From Bactericera cockerelli (taxonomy: Eukaryota; Arthropoda; Insecta; Hemiptera; Triozidae), in the NCBI GenBank assembly GCA_024516035.1, contig CM044961.1:7805796-7869795 (forward strand): a stretch of DNA of 64,000 nt, written 5' to 3'. Positions 40,191-50,796 of this stretch are shown here, piece by piece; the stretch's first letter is position 1; each line of letters starts with the position of its first letter. The notes beneath the pieces are model-generated. The model did not search any database. It was not told the origin of the DNA and saw only the letters and a list, made by a program, of their open reading frames with translations. The translations under genes and the position numbers were made by a program.

Positions 40191-41227
40191 CTTCTATACT
40201 AGTTATACCTACGTAGGTACATACATTTTGTACTTAGTATTTACTTTGGTAGGCCTCTATTTCAGATTTCAGTACAGGTCATGAAGATCGCAAAGTGTCT
40301 ACAAAAAATTATCGTGTAAAAAATTGATTTAATTTTAGAAAAATTAAATACTAGAGAACGGAAGGCGCTGTCATACTAAACTTCTTCCAAAAAATGTCAC
40401 TTGTAGGTAATCCAGAGAGGAAATTGCGTATTCTGAGTACTTTGCCCTCTGGATTGCAAATGGCAGAAATATATTATCTGTAATACATAATAAAAATGAA
40501 ATCATTTATAATTCGATTTTTTTTTTTTATATAGAAAAATGGAATAGTATTTTTCTGCAAAAATAAGTAAATAAAACTAACTCTCCTTGTAAATGTTTTC
40601 TTAGACTAATATTTAATAACTACTAACCTGTCAAAAAACAAACTATTTACCTATTTAGAAATCTAAAATAGTACCTAAGTGCCTCGACTCAAAAGCTAGT
40701 TTCGGAGTTAAGTTTTAGTAAGGAGGAGCTTTCCAAATACCAGCGGAATATTCTACGGAACCCTGAAAGGTTGGAGCCACACATTTAATTTAAAAGTGAA
40801 CCTCTTCAAAACAATAAAAACACTTTCTGGTATTACAGTAGAAACGAACAAATCGCTTTTTCCAATAAATTGAAATCTTCCATAAGTAATAAACCTTTGT
40901 TGCAAATTATACATCTACAAAAAAGCAATCTTCTAATTTATCACCAAAACTAAAATAGGCAGTAACAGTGCATTTTTAGTGAAAAATACCACCTTGCAAT
41001 GAGTGAAAAACTGTTCCTATTTTTCGTTCTCTATATTGATTGTCGGACGCTTTGAAAAATCAAACAAGGTAACTTATTTCGTTTAACTTGCCATTCGTTT
41101 CAACTAGAAAACAAGTTCCTAGATCTTTCAAGAAACTCAAAAACCATGGTACATTGATTTCCACTTCTCAATACTTTCGGCTGTCCGAAATTTTTCCTAA
41201 TATCGCATCGTTCCAAAAGAAGCAAGC
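40191..41227. other. Region upstream of the transporter gene
   Basis: AT-rich and repeat-poor. It should hold the promoter and 5' UTR of the gene starting at 41228, but I see no clear TATA box or initiator. Confidence 0.4.
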
Positions 41228-41449
41228 ATGGGGCGATCAAATCCTCTAGTCAACTGTCTGGGCAAAGCTTCCGTTCCCTTGCTCACTCTTCACTGCTCCC
41301 TCAACGTTATACTCACACACTACGTGAGACTGCACAACGCTTCCTTCCTGACTTCTTCGGCCGTGTTCGTGAGTGAGGTGTTCAAGTTCGGACTCTGTCT
41401 CGTTTGTCTTGTCCACCAGGAGAAACGCAACTTCCTGACGAGCATAGAG
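41228..41449 (+). CDS. Transporter exon 1
   Basis: 74 codons from MGRSNPLVN to FLTSIE, with donor GTAGGAAG. It covers the first two membrane segments. It starts at the first ATG of the open frame, five codons before the family-like hydrophobic stretch. Confidence 0.85.
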
Positions 41450-44400
41450 GTAGGAAGCTTATGTTGGGGGGTTTTTTAACATCGCTATCAACTGCGTGGT
41501 CATATCACGATGGGGGGACCCTTCATTCGCTGAAAACTCATAAACCAGAAGCTCAATTTCACCTAGTCTTAGTGGGGCCTGAAAAAGCAAGCCGAAAATA
41601 ACTAAGGTATCCCTTACAAGCAACTGGACTAAATTTAGAATACAATTTTTTTGTCGGCTCGGGGAATCAAACCCTAGACCTCCTGCATGGCAATGAGGCG
41701 ATTTAATTTTAATAATAATAACACTCTTTAGTGGAAGGTATAACCACCTGACGAGGTTAATGTTCAAAGCATTTTCTACCACCCAACTCTAAAAGTTTTA
41801 TTATTATGTGGTCACAAACTTAAAACAATGAGGAAAAAATTCATGCACTGGGTGGGATTCGAACCAACGGATCCCTACGCTACTTGGATACTTGGATTAC
41901 CAGACTAGCGCGTTAGCCACTTGACTACTAGTGCACGACTATATTATTTATTTTACTAATGTTTCACATCTTTTTGTTACTATATACCATGTATTTTTTT
42001 GCCAACCATTGTAATATTTTTTGTTTAAAAATACACACAATTATCTACAAACGCGACCTCTGTGAATCCAGAGATTCGAGAGGTCGCGGGGTCGAAACCC
42101 AGCCGGGACATGACACGTTATCCTCCCATTTGGGATTTGTACCACCTAATAATACGTCTTGGGCTTACTGCTGGAATAACGGAACATAATAGTCCTAATC
42201 GGGCAGTATAAATAAGGGGATATTATTATATTATTATTATTTATTTATTAGTCATTTTTTTTTCTCACTCATCCACAGCCTCACTTTCGAACGGCGCCGC
42301 TGGCAAAACTCTTCATTCCCGCTTTCCTATTCACGATTCAGAACAACCTCTTCTATTTGGCCAACACCAACCTGGACTCGACCACTTACCAGATAACTTA
42401 CCAGTTCAAAATAGTCACCACCGCTTTCTTCTCCTTCGCTCTGCTGGGCAAACTATTCAGCAAGACACAGGTAAAATGTACACTGCACTGGTCGTCAAGT
42501 GGTTAACGCGCTAGTCTGGTGATCCAGGTAGCGGAGGTATCCGTTGGTTCGAATCCCACCCAGTGCATGAATTTTTCCTCATTAATTTGAGTTTGTGACC
42601 ACGTAATAATAAGACTCTGAGGGTTTGGTGGAAGAAAATGCTTTGAGCATTAACCTCGCCTGCCACCTTTCACAAAAAAGTGTTATTATTATTTTAATTG
42701 AATCGCCTCATTGTCATGCAGGAGGTCCCGGTTTTGATTCCCCGAGCAGACAAAAAAATTGTATTCCAAATTTATTTTTCCTAATTAATTTGAGTTTGTG
42801 ACCACGTAATGATAAGGACTCGGAGGGTTTGGTGGTAGAAAATGCTTTGAGCATTAACCTCGCCTGGTGGTTACCTTCCACTAAAGAGTGTTATTATTAT
42901 ATTATTATTATTATAAAATGGGTAGTTACAAATACCTATTAAGTTACAGGAGACAGTGGCAAATATACTTATGAAATAGTATTATTATCATTTTTTATAT
43001 AAACAATTGCATCAAAAGCTTTATTTACATTTTTTTTATTCACAATGAACATTATAATACCTGAAAGTTATAAAATAAATATAAACAAAGCTTGATCAAG
43101 GGTGGTGATAATGACTTTGGCGTTCTCTTTCAAGATTAAATACTAAAGGCCACATTATCAAACAGGACTAAAGTTGATCTAAGTTAGACACGCCCTCAAG
43201 CCAAAGTTTCAACCAATCACAGCTCACTATAGCCGAAGGATATAGTAAACTTATATTCTCAAGTAGAGTTTTAATCAATCACAGTTTTAATCCAAAAGGA
43301 AAACGCGGCTAGAGCGCCCTGAAGTAATGCGAAAGTGGTTCCAGGGTACTATTTAATTTTTTAGCTGTTAGGTTTAGTTTAGACAGAAATGTATTTAAGA
43401 TATAAAATACTTACCGAGTCCTCCCCTGTCTCTTATTTTCGTCTGTCCAAGTAGATCAGTGGTAAAGGCGGCACTCTGTGAATCCAGAGGTCGCGGGTTC
43501 GAAACCCAGCCGGGACACGACAAGTTATCCTCCCGTTTCGGATTTTTACCACCATAATAATACGTCTTGGGCTTACTGCTGGAATAATGGGACTTAATAG
43601 CTCTAGTCGGACAGTATAAATAAGGCGATATTATTTTTATATAACTATTATTATTCTTCTCAGGTGTTCAGCCTAATTGTACTCATGTTCGGGATTGTGC
43701 TGATTCAGATGGAAAACTCCGCGTCGGATATGTTGGGCCTGAAAGCCAATCAGAATCAGGTGCTCGGGTTCTGTCAGGTCATCTTGGCTAGTCTATCATC
43801 GGGTAAGAGGGACATTAATAATAATAATAACACTCTTTAGTGGAAGGTAACCACCAGGCGAGGTTAATGCTCAAAGCATTTTCTACCACCTAACCCTCTG
43901 AGTCTTATTATTATGTGGTCACAAACTCAAATTAATGAGGAAAAATTCATGCACTGGGTGGGATTCGAACCAACGGATCCCTACGCTACCTGGATTACCA
44001 GACTAGCGCGTTAACCACTTGACTACCAGACATTAGCGATAATAATGCAATTTGCATCGTTAATTCGAGTTTGTGACCACATAATATGACAAAGATTGAC
44101 AAAGTATGCATTTAATGGCTATCCAATTGACAGATAAAGTAGGTACCTTCTGAGTTGACTGTAATGTCATTATTCGTAAAATATTACAATAAGATCACGG
44201 TAAACACTTTCACTCTATCTATATTTTTCATTAGAAATCCTAAAACTTCACAGAGGAAAGTGGATGGAGGAAAAGTGCCCTCTATACTATGATTTATTTG
44301 TGCACTGGTAGTCAAGTGGTTAAGGCGCTAGTCTGGTAATCGAGGTAGCTTTAGGGATCCGTTGATTCAAATCCCACCCAATCCAATATTTTTTCCTCAT

Positions 44401-45172
44401 TTATTTGAGTACGTGCCTATATCATAATAAAACTTTGAGGGTTAGGTGGTAGAAAATGCTTTGAGCATTTACCTCGCCTGGTGGTTACCTTCCACAAAAG
44501 AATTGAATTGAATTGAATTGAAATATGATAACTTTATTTAATAAATTATTTTACAATGAAAAACATCCCCTAATCTAATTATAAATTCTTGGGGTTATTA
44601 TTAGATAATAGGCTAGCTGTGGGGCGTTAAACAAATACGGTACCAGCTCTGTGAGGCTAAGAGACAATAACACAATCATTGGCGCCCTTCGCTCAGTGGT
44701 CAAGCACTCGCTTGCCATGCGGAAGGTCCCGGGTTCGACCCTTATATTTTTAATTTCTATATAAATTTACTTCTCCCCTCCGCCACTAGGGTTCACCAGC
44801 GTCTACCTGGAGAAGATCTACAAATCCTCCGACGACACCTTGCTCGTCAAGAACCTGCAACTCTCCCTCCTCTCCATCCCAATCAGCATCGCCAATATGC
44901 TGATCCTAGACCAACCCACCTTGAGTCAGCACGGACCCTTCCACGCATTTGATTGGCTAGTCATCGCCGCCGTACTGTTCAATGCAGCAGGCGGACTCAT
45001 AATCGCTCTCGTTCTCAAACACCACGACAATATCGTCAAGATATTCTCGACTTCAGTCAGCATCGTGCTGACTTGCATTCTCACCGTCTATCTGTTCGAG
45101 AAAAGGATCAACCAGTTTTTCCTCTTTGGACTGACTCACGTGTTTATTGCAATATATCTGTATTATTTTTGA
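41228..45172 (+). CDS. Nucleotide-sugar transporter, SLC35A family, 4 exons, 311 residues
   Basis: Golgi-type multi-pass antiporter expected to carry a UDP- or CMP-sugar into the lumen in exchange for the nucleotide monophosphate (family knowledge). Exons: 41228-41449, 42279-42470, 43664-43802, 44790-45172; all introns are GT-AG, phases 0, 0 and 1. The spliced frame is open from ATG to TGA and matches the family's usual length of about 320. Family hallmarks: QNNLFYLANTNLDSTTYQ near residues 93-110, followed by ITYQFKIVTTAFFS; the LGK loop; SGFTSVYLEKIYK at 184-196; KNLQL at 205-209; and GGLIIALVLKHHDNIVK near 252-268 followed by the conserved STSVSIVL. About ten hydrophobic segments can be traced. 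I cannot say which substrate (UDP-GlcNAc, UDP-Gal or CMP-sialic acid). Exons are GC-richer than the SINE-filled introns. Confidence 0.9.
41465..41705 (-). repeat. Intron 1: 5S-SINE core fragment and tRNA-Gly-like head
   Basis: Reversed H core (ATCAACTGCGTGGTCATATC, CTTCATTCGCTG) at 41480-41600, then a reversed E/G-type head (GTCGGCTCGGGGAATCAAAC, CTCCTGCATGGCAATGAG). Confidence 0.6.
41708..41937 (-). mobile_element. Intron 1: tSINE-A, full length
   Basis: Tail CACTCTTTAGTGGAAGGTAT to head ACCAGACTAGCGCGTTAGCC, with B box complement GGGATTCGAACCAACGG. Confidence 0.8.
42050..42237 (+). mobile_element. Intron 1: tSINE-B, 5'-truncated
   Basis: GCGACCTCTGTGAATCCAGA (anticodon-arm region partly duplicated), B box GGTCGAAACCC, then CTTGGGCTTACTGCTGGAAT and (TTA)n tail. 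It ends 40 bp before exon 2. Confidence 0.75.
42279..42470 (+). CDS. Transporter exon 2
   Basis: 64 codons from PHFRTAP to FSKTQ. Acceptor TTTTCTCACTCATCCACAG, donor GTAAAATG. It holds the QNN...YQ signature of the family. Confidence 0.9.
42478..42912 (+). mobile_element. Intron 2: tSINE-A, Gly-like head, second tSINE-A tail
   Basis: A full tSINE-A (42478-42698, CTGGTCGTCAAGTGGTTAAC head), a tRNA-Gly-like head (42705-42765, CAGGAGGTCCCGGTTTTGAT), and a second A middle/tail (42780-42910). Confidence 0.75.
43015..43145 (-). repeat. Intron 2: tSINE-G variant
   Basis: GCTTGATCAAGGGTGGTGAT and TGACTTTGGCGTTCTCTTTC are the reversed body start of the variant seen at 23075. Confidence 0.55.
43151..43292. 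mobile_element. Intron 2: MITE family P
   Basis: ACATTATCAAACAGGACTAA end and interior AACCAATCACAGCTCACTAT match the complement of the copy at 10163. A tSINE-M scrap (GCCCTGAAGTAATGCGAAAG) follows. Confidence 0.55.
43440..43645 (+). mobile_element. Intron 2: tSINE-B, nearly complete
   Basis: AAGTAGATCAGTGGTAAAGG (A box), CGCGGGTTCGAAACCCAG (B box), body and tail AGTATAAATAAGGCGATATT. It ends about 20 bp before the exon 3 acceptor, so its T-rich tail may overlap the branch region. Confidence 0.8.
43664..43802 (+). CDS. Transporter exon 3
   Basis: 46 codons plus one base, VFSLIVLMFG to LASLSS. Acceptor TTATTCTTCTCAG, donor GTAAGAG; ends in phase 1. Confidence 0.9.
43815..44036 (-). mobile_element. 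Intron 3: tSINE-A, full length
   Basis: Standard A from CACTCTTTAGTGGAAGGTAA to GACTAGCGCGTTAACCACTT. It lies only 13 bp past the exon 3 donor. Confidence 0.85.
44095..44510 (+). repeat. Intron 3: right arm of inverted duplication, with tSINE-A
   Basis: GGTACCTTCTGAGTTGACTG and AAACACTTTCACTCTATCTA, then a forward tSINE-A (44303-44510). Together these are the inverted counterpart of 39740-40190. Confidence 0.8.
44685..44748 (+). repeat. Intron 3: tRNA-Gly-like head
   Basis: TTCGCTCAGTGGTCAAGCAC, CGCTTGCCATGCGGAAGG and CCCGGGTTCGACCC. Closest in the window to a real tRNA-Gly(GCC), but the acceptor arms do not pair and it ends in the SINE linker position. Confidence 0.6.
44790..45172 (+). CDS. 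Transporter exon 4 (last)
   Basis: Acceptor CCGCCACTAG. The first two bases complete Gly185, then FTSVYLEK to IYLYYF and TGA. Holds the C-terminal third of the transporter. Confidence 0.9.
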
Positions 45173-45227
45173 TAGAAACGTTTCACTGTTTTTACTTTCA
45201 TGTATTCTGTACCGTCTGTCTGTCCCG

Positions 45228-45300
45228 GTAGCTCAGTGGTAAAGGCGGCACTCTGTGAATCCAGAGGTTCCAGAGGTCGTGGGTTCAAAACCCAGCTTTA
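45228..45300 (+). repeat. tSINE-B head
   Basis: GTCCCGGTAGCTCAGTGGTA and GTCGTGGGTTCAAAACCCAG, with no body. It lies about 55 bp after the transporter stop, probably in its 3' UTR. An (ATGT)n run is at 45326-45343. Confidence 0.7.
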
Positions 45301-45434
45301 AGGGATACTAATTATTAACAAGCTATGTATGTATGTATGTATGAGTACCTGCTACGTACCCTACATATTTTAGGGGGCGATGGGATGATTCATATATTCT
45401 TCTTTTTGTACATGGCGATGGGAAGATTCATAAA

Positions 45435-45605
45435 CGGGGTTCAGTGGCAGAGAATGCCTAAGGCATTAACTTCGCCCCGGATTATAAAACAATTGTAAAT
45501 TTAAACATTTTTTTTTCTCTATATTTTATTATATTTTTGTTATTTTTTAAAAATAATTTATTGTTGATTGTTTTGTATACAAAATAAAGTGCACCTACAT
45601 AAAAG
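45435..45605 (+). mobile_element. tSINE-G variant, possible poly(A) site for the transporter
   Basis: GGTTCAGTGGCAGAGAATGCC to ACAAAATAAAGTGCACC. The AATAAA at 45586 is the first after the transporter stop, so the SINE may supply its polyadenylation signal (inference). Confidence 0.55.
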
Positions 45606-45724
45606 TTCTTTCAACAGTTTCTACACTCACTGCACAAAGCCTAGTTTCAAATAAATTCACGGCGCTGTTAAAACACAAACCTCCAGACCCGTCTCTACCC
45701 GTTTCCTTCATTATCATCATCATC

Positions 45725-45919
45725 ATCATAGGGTGGCGTCATCGTGAACGATATTAGCCAGACAGTGGAGGAATGACTCAGCACTTCTACCACTGCCTTT
45801 ACAAGGATTGACAAGGGTTCCAATTGACAAGGGTTCCAAGAACCAAGCTAATGCTGGTTTATAGTCTCCCAGCTAGACTGATGGTCTACTCACTGTTTAT
45901 AGTCCCCCAACCAGACTGA
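45725..45919 (-). mobile_element. Element F, two 5' monomers
   Basis: GGGTGGCGTCATCGTGAACG start, shortened body, and two monomers at the far end (TTTATAGTCTCCCAGCTAGA; TTTATAGTCCCCCAACCAGA). Confidence 0.75.
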
Positions 45920-45987
45920 TTTCCTTCATATTTTCTAAATGTAAGACACCCAGGTGACTAAAAACCCACCTTCTCAAAGTCACTTTT

Positions 45988-46137
45988 TTTTAAGATGAGT
46001 GTTTCACAGCCTTTTTATTTCGTAGCCATGAAACAAGAGCTACTGTAGACACTTGTGGTATGTTTTGTAGCCCATCCCTTAGTATGCCTTCCCTCTGATG
46101 GGACCTTCCGCATGGCAAGCGAGTGCTTAACCACTTT
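45988..46137 (-). repeat. tSINE-E, internally deleted
   Basis: 3' end AAGATGAGTGTTTCACAGCC, then the body to CCTCTGATGGGA, then directly ACCTTCCGCATGGCAAGCGA (tRNA-Gly-like head). The middle is missing. Confidence 0.7.
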
Positions 46138-46289
46138 TGACATTTTACATCTCTCACAATCATTGCGGTTCCAGGGTAGACTGGGCCATGGCCGATGGGT
46201 AAATGGCATAGAGCCCATAGAGGCAGATTCACTTGTCAAACAGTCATCCCTTGTTTTAAGCATTTCCCCTAAAATGCGGCTACTGCTTC

Positions 46290-46905
46290 TCTCCCTACCT
46301 GAAATCAGTCGCCTTCTCTTTCCATCTCATACATACATATCTATCTCTCTCTCTCTTATACTCTCCCATCTATATATTATATCACTCTACCTTCTCTCTT
46401 TCTTTCCCTCTCATACATACATATCTATCTCTCTCTTATCCTCTCCCATCTATATATTAAATCACTCTACCCTCTTTCTCTCTCTCTCCCATTTATATGT
46501 ATTTATTATATTTCTGTTTCTCTCTTATACTCTCCTATCTATCTCTCCCTCATGAACATTATTTCACTCTACTCTCCCTCTCTCTTCCCCTCTCTCCCAT
46601 TTATACATATGTATGTAATGTATCATTCTGTACTTCTCTCTCATCTATGCATCTCTCTCTCTCTCTGATTTTCGTACTATCCAATCTCAATCCATTTATA
46701 TCTGTCACTATGGATGGATGAACTGGAGGGGATAAATCGCAAGAGAGAGAGAGAGAGAGAGATCGAGAGAGAGAGAGAGGAGTATTGGGAGAAAAGGAAA
46801 ATAGGGAGTTTCCTAGATAGAGAGGTCTCTGTACCTATAGTAATTTTAGAAAAGGATAGAGAGAGGAGAGAGAGATTGAGGTAGTGAGGGAGTGAGAGAT
46901 TGGTA
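46290..46905 (+). repeat. CT-rich then GA-rich tracts
   Basis: CT-rich with repeated CATACATACATATCTATCTC units (46330-46680), then GA-rich (46735-46905). ORFs here are repeat translations. Confidence 0.7.
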
Positions 46906-47092
46906 GAACAGAGAGTCGAATCTTTCATACTCTATCTCCCTCTTACTCCAGAACTCCTCTGTTTCTTTCTCCAGAAAATTCTCTTCCTCATACCTCTCTC
47001 TTTCCTTTCTAGAAGTCTCTCTCTCCCTTTCTCTCTATCACTCCCTATAGCTCTCTCTTTTTCTAAATCTCACTCTATCTTTTATCCGAAAG

Positions 47093-47300
47093 CCAGCGTC
47101 GATGGCGTGTTGAATGCACCCGGTTCTCGTAGGATCACCGAAGTTGAGCAACGTCCAGCGAGGTGAAGACTTCGTGTTGCTGGAATTCTTGTGAGGTTAA
47201 TGTGGGTAGCAGGTTTGTGAGTTTCCAGCGAATGGAAGGTAACACCTCCGTTGTGATATGACAATGCAGTTGAAGGCGACCTTAAAGCCAAATTAAAAAA
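47093..47300 (+). mobile_element. 5S-SINE H, best 5S similarity
   Basis: GCCAGCGTCGATGGCGTGTT, GGTTCTCGTAGGATCACCGA, AGTTGAGCAACGTCCAGCGA match the 5S rRNA order GCCAACG..., GGTTCTCGTCCGATCACCGA, AGTTAAGCAACGTC. Box C is deleted. Then core TGAGGTTAATGTGGGTAGCA and CAGCGAATGGAAGGTAACAC, end TTAAAGCCAAATTAAAAAAA. Confidence 0.85.
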
Positions 47301-47399
47301 AACATCTCTTACTGCTCCAAAATTACTCTGTCTCTTTTTACTTCCTCTCTCTCTTTCTCTCTCTAATCTCTCTCTCTCTCTTTCTCTCTATCTCAAAGA

Positions 47400-48195
47400 G
47401 GTGGGGGAAGAGCTTTCATTGCAGGTGGATAGATGGCGTCTAACCCGGCATTTGAACGCGTCACAAGAAGAGGGGAAAGATAAAGCTTTTCTGAGAGAGG
47501 GGAGGAAGAATAGTTGGGAAAAAGGGGGTAGAGGATGATAGAGGGGGAGAAGAAAAGCGGGGGAGGGGAGAAAGGGAAAGTAGGGGAAGAGTGGGAGATT
47601 TTGGTGCGGGAAATACAAAGCGTTTTCTCGGAAAAGAGGGAGAAAGTCGAGAGAGGTAGAGCTAGAGAGGGAGGGAAGAATTTAACGTATGCTAGTAGGA
47701 GGGTGAAAGAAGAGAAGAGTAGGGGTAATTGACGAGAGAGAGAGAGGGAGAGGAAGAGAGAGAGAGAGAAGAAGAGAGAGGGAGGGATGAATTTAAAATA
47801 TGCTAGTAGGAGTGTGAAAGAAGAGAAGAGTAGGGGTAATTGACGAGAGAGAGAGAGAGAGAGAGAGGAAGAGAGAGAGAGAGAGCAAGAGAGAAGAGAG
47901 GTAGAGAGAGGGAGGAAGAGGGGTGGAGAGGGTGAAAAAGAGAGACGGTTAGAGAGAGAAAAACATCTAACGGATAGAAAAAAATAGGAATTGGGAGGAG
48001 AGAAAAAAGATATGGGATGTGAAAGGAGAGGAAATATAAGGGAGAGGAAGAGAGAGACAGAGAGAGAGAGAGAAAAATTAAGGTAGGTAGGAGGAGAAGG
48101 AGGTGTTGTATCTAAAGTGGGATAGAGAATATCTAGAGAGGGAGAAGTAGGGTATGGAAAAAAATTAAAAAAGAACGTGTGCTGTGAAACGAGAG
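47400..48195 (+). repeat. Purine-rich tract, start of the 3' satellite block
   Basis: GA/GGGA-rich. A ~110-bp unit (GGAGGGTGAAAGAAGAGAAG, GGGGTAATTGACGAGAGAGA) is duplicated at 47698 and 47812. Confidence 0.75.
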
Positions 48196-48204
48196 AGGTT
48201 TTTT

Positions 48205-48468
48205 TTTAAAGATGAGTGTTTCACAGCCTTTTTTTTTGTAGCCATGAAACAGCATCTACTGGAGCCGGACTCTTGTGGTTTATTTTGTAGCTTTCCCATC
48301 CCGTATATGCGTGAGACAGAATGCTTCACATTTAGGTGCTGGGTCCCTTAAAAAGAACTGTTATCAAAATTTGAACATACTTTTTCTGTCGGCTCTGAGG
48401 TTTAAACCCTAGACCTTTCGCATGGCAAGCGAGTATCCTACCACTGAGCTAAAGGTGCGCTTTGTAAC
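48205..48468 (-). mobile_element. tSINE-E, full length with head
   Basis: Minus strand: CACCTTTAGCTCAGTGGTAG (A box), CTCGCTTGCCATGCGAAAGG, decayed B box AGGGTTTAAACC, GAGCCGACA, body, then AACACTCATCTTTAAAAAAA. This copy shows the head-to-tail order for E. It interrupts the purine tract. Confidence 0.8.
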
Positions 48469-48469
48469 G

Positions 48470-48900
48470 CCGCTAGTGTAGAGAGTATAGGTGAATGAAG
48501 AGGAGAGAAGGAGAGAAAGAGATAGGGAGGGATGCAAAATATCAATTGATAGATATAGAGTGAGAGAGAAAGAGGGGAAAGACAAAGAGAGAGAGAGAGA
48601 AAAAACAGAGAGGTGGAGAGAGAGAGAGTTTAGATGGAGGAGAGAGAGATAAAGAGGAGGAAGTGAAAGAAAGACTGAAGGGAAGAAAGATTAGGAAGAG
48701 AAATAATGACAGGGAGAGAGAGAGTAGAGTGTTAGATGGAGGGGAGTTAAAAAAAAGAGGAGGGAGTGAAGACAGATTGAAGGGAGGACTTTAGAAGGAG
48801 AAAAAAAAATGAAAAGGAGATATTCAGAGCAGAAAGAGACAAAGAGAGACAGAGAGAGAGACAGTGGGAGATAGAGAGAGACACAGAACTGCCGGAGATG
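48470..48900 (+). repeat. GA-rich tract
   Basis: (GA)n-derived with imperfect GGGAAGAAAGATTAGGAAG-type units. Confidence 0.75.
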
Positions 48901-48925
48901 GGGGGGGGGGGGGGGGGGGGGGGGG
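48900..48925 (+). repeat. Poly(G) run
   Basis: About 26 consecutive G; the exact count is unreliable in any assembly. Confidence 0.85.
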
Positions 48926-48949
48926 AAAGTTGTTTAATGGGGAACAGAC

Positions 48950-49910
48950 AGGGTGCTGCAAATGAGAAATGGAAAAGCTCTGAGGGATGAGGAGGAGAGG
49001 GGAGGAAGGGAGGAACGAACAAAGAGTGAGGGTGGTAAAAGTAAAAGTGGGAAGAGGTAGTATTTGGGGGAGCACTGTGGAGAAAGGAAAGAAGGGGTAA
49101 AAGCTCTGAGGGATGAGGAGAAGGGTAGGAACAAACAAAGAGTGGGGGTGGTAAAAGTGGGAGGAGGTAGTATTTGGGGGGGAGTAGAGTACTGTAGAGG
49201 AAGGAACGGAGGGGTAAAGGCTCTAAAGGAAGAACGCACAAAGAGTGAGGTTCTTGAAAGTGGGAAGAGGTAGTATTTGGGGGGAGCACTGTGGAGAAAG
49301 GAAAGGAGAGGTAAAAGCTCTGAGGGATGAGGAGGAGGGGAGGAACGAATAAAGAGTGGGGGTGGTAAAAGAAGTGGGAGGAGGTAGTATTTGGGGGGAG
49401 CACTGTGGAGAAAGGAAAGGAGGGGTAAAATCTCTAAAGGAGAGAGGGGTAACGAACAAAGAGTGAGGGTGGTAAAAGTGGGAAGAGGTAGTATTTGGGG
49501 GGAGCACTGTGAAGAAAGGAAAGGAGGGGTAAAATCTCAGAAGGAGAGAGGAGGAGGGGAGGAACGAACAAAGAGTGAGGGTGGTAAAAGTGGGAAGAGG
49601 TAGTATTTGGGGGGATTACTGTGGAGAAAGGAAAGGAGGCGTAAAAGCTCTGAAGGTGGGGAGGAACGAACAAAGAGTGATGGTGGTAAAAGTGGGAAGA
49701 GGTAGTATTTGGGGGGAGTACTGTGGAGAAAGGGAAGGAGGGGTAAAAGCTCTGAGGGATGAGGAGGAGGGGAAGAACAAACAAAGAGTGGGGGTGGTAT
49801 AAGTGGGAGGAGATAGTATTTGAGGGGAGTACTGTGGAGAAAGGAAAGGAGAGGTATAAGCTCTAGAAGTGAAAGGAGGAGGGGAGGAACGCACAAAAAG
49901 TGAGGGTGGA
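48950..49910 (+). repeat. ~110-bp tandem satellite, ~9 copies
   Basis: GAGGTAGTATTTGGGGGGAG recurs at 49054, 49164, 49267, 49381, 49485, 49597, 49699 and 49809 (diverged), spacing 102-114 bp. Each unit also has AAAGAGTGAGGGTGGTAAAA and CTGTGGAGAAAGGAAAGGAG. The reverse ORFs (up to 218 residues) follow the repeat. Confidence 0.9.
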
Positions 49911-50017
49911 AATGGTGAGAAGAAGTAGGATTTGACGGGGGCTAGGGGGACTCTGAGGGGAAAGAGAAGGATGTGTCAAAGCTCTGCCGTATAAATGGAT
50001 GAGAAAATTAGGAATAC

Positions 50018-50772
50018 AAGGAGATATGGAATAGGAGGAGACATGGAATAGGAGGAGACATGGAATAGGAGAAGATATGTAATAGGAGGAGACATTGAAT
50101 AGGAGGAGATAATTATATAATAGGGAGAAACATGTAATAGGAGGAGACATGCAATAGGAGGAGATATGTAATAGGAGGAGACATGGAATAGGAGGATATA
50201 TGTGATAGGAGGAGACATTGAATAGGAGGAGATATGTAATAGGAAGAAACATGTAACAGGAGGAGACATGGAATAGGAGGAGACTTGCAATGGTATTAGG
50301 AGACATGGAATAGGAGGAGACATGGAATAGGAGGAGACATGGAATAGGAGGAGACATGGAATAGAAGGAAACATGGAATAGGAGGAGACATGGAATAGAA
50401 GGAGACATGGAATAGGAGGAGACATGGAATAGAAGGAAACATGGAATAGGAGGAGACATGGAATAGGAGGAGACATGGAATAGAAGGAAACATGGAATAG
50501 GAGGAGACATGGAATAGGAGGAGACATGGAATAGGAGGAGACATGGAATAGGAGGAGACATGGAATAGGAGGAGACATGGAATAGGAGGAGACATGGAAT
50601 AGGAGGAGACATGGAATAGGAGGAGACATGGAATAGGAGGAGACATGGAATAGGAGGAGACATGGAATAGGAGGAGACATGGAATAGGAGGAGACATGGA
50701 ATAGAAGGAAACATATAATAGGAGGAGACATGGAATAGGAGGAGACATGTAATAGGAGGAGACTTGCAATGG
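50018..50772 (+). repeat. 17-bp minisatellite, ~44 copies
   Basis: AATAGGAGGAGACATGG repeats with 17-bp spacing, most regular at 50290-50720, with variants (AGAAGGAAACATGG; ATGTAATAGG). The period is not a multiple of three, so each minus-strand frame cycles through the same 17 residues; the 320-, 251- and 179-residue ORFs are therefore artefacts. Confidence 0.92.
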
Positions 50773-50796
50773 TAAGAGACCGTTAATGTAGGTAGG

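Noticed and set aside
44688..44748. tRNA-Gly gene
   Set aside because: A and B boxes and a GCC-type loop are present, but acceptor arms do not pair and related sequences head SINEs E and G.
48747..49896. Overlapping 90-218-residue ORFs rich in Pro, Ser, Leu
   Set aside because: By-products of the stop-free complement of the ~110-bp purine satellite, open in several frames at once.
48950..50772. CRISPR array
   Set aside because: Repeats are directly tandem without unique spacers, in a eukaryotic genome.
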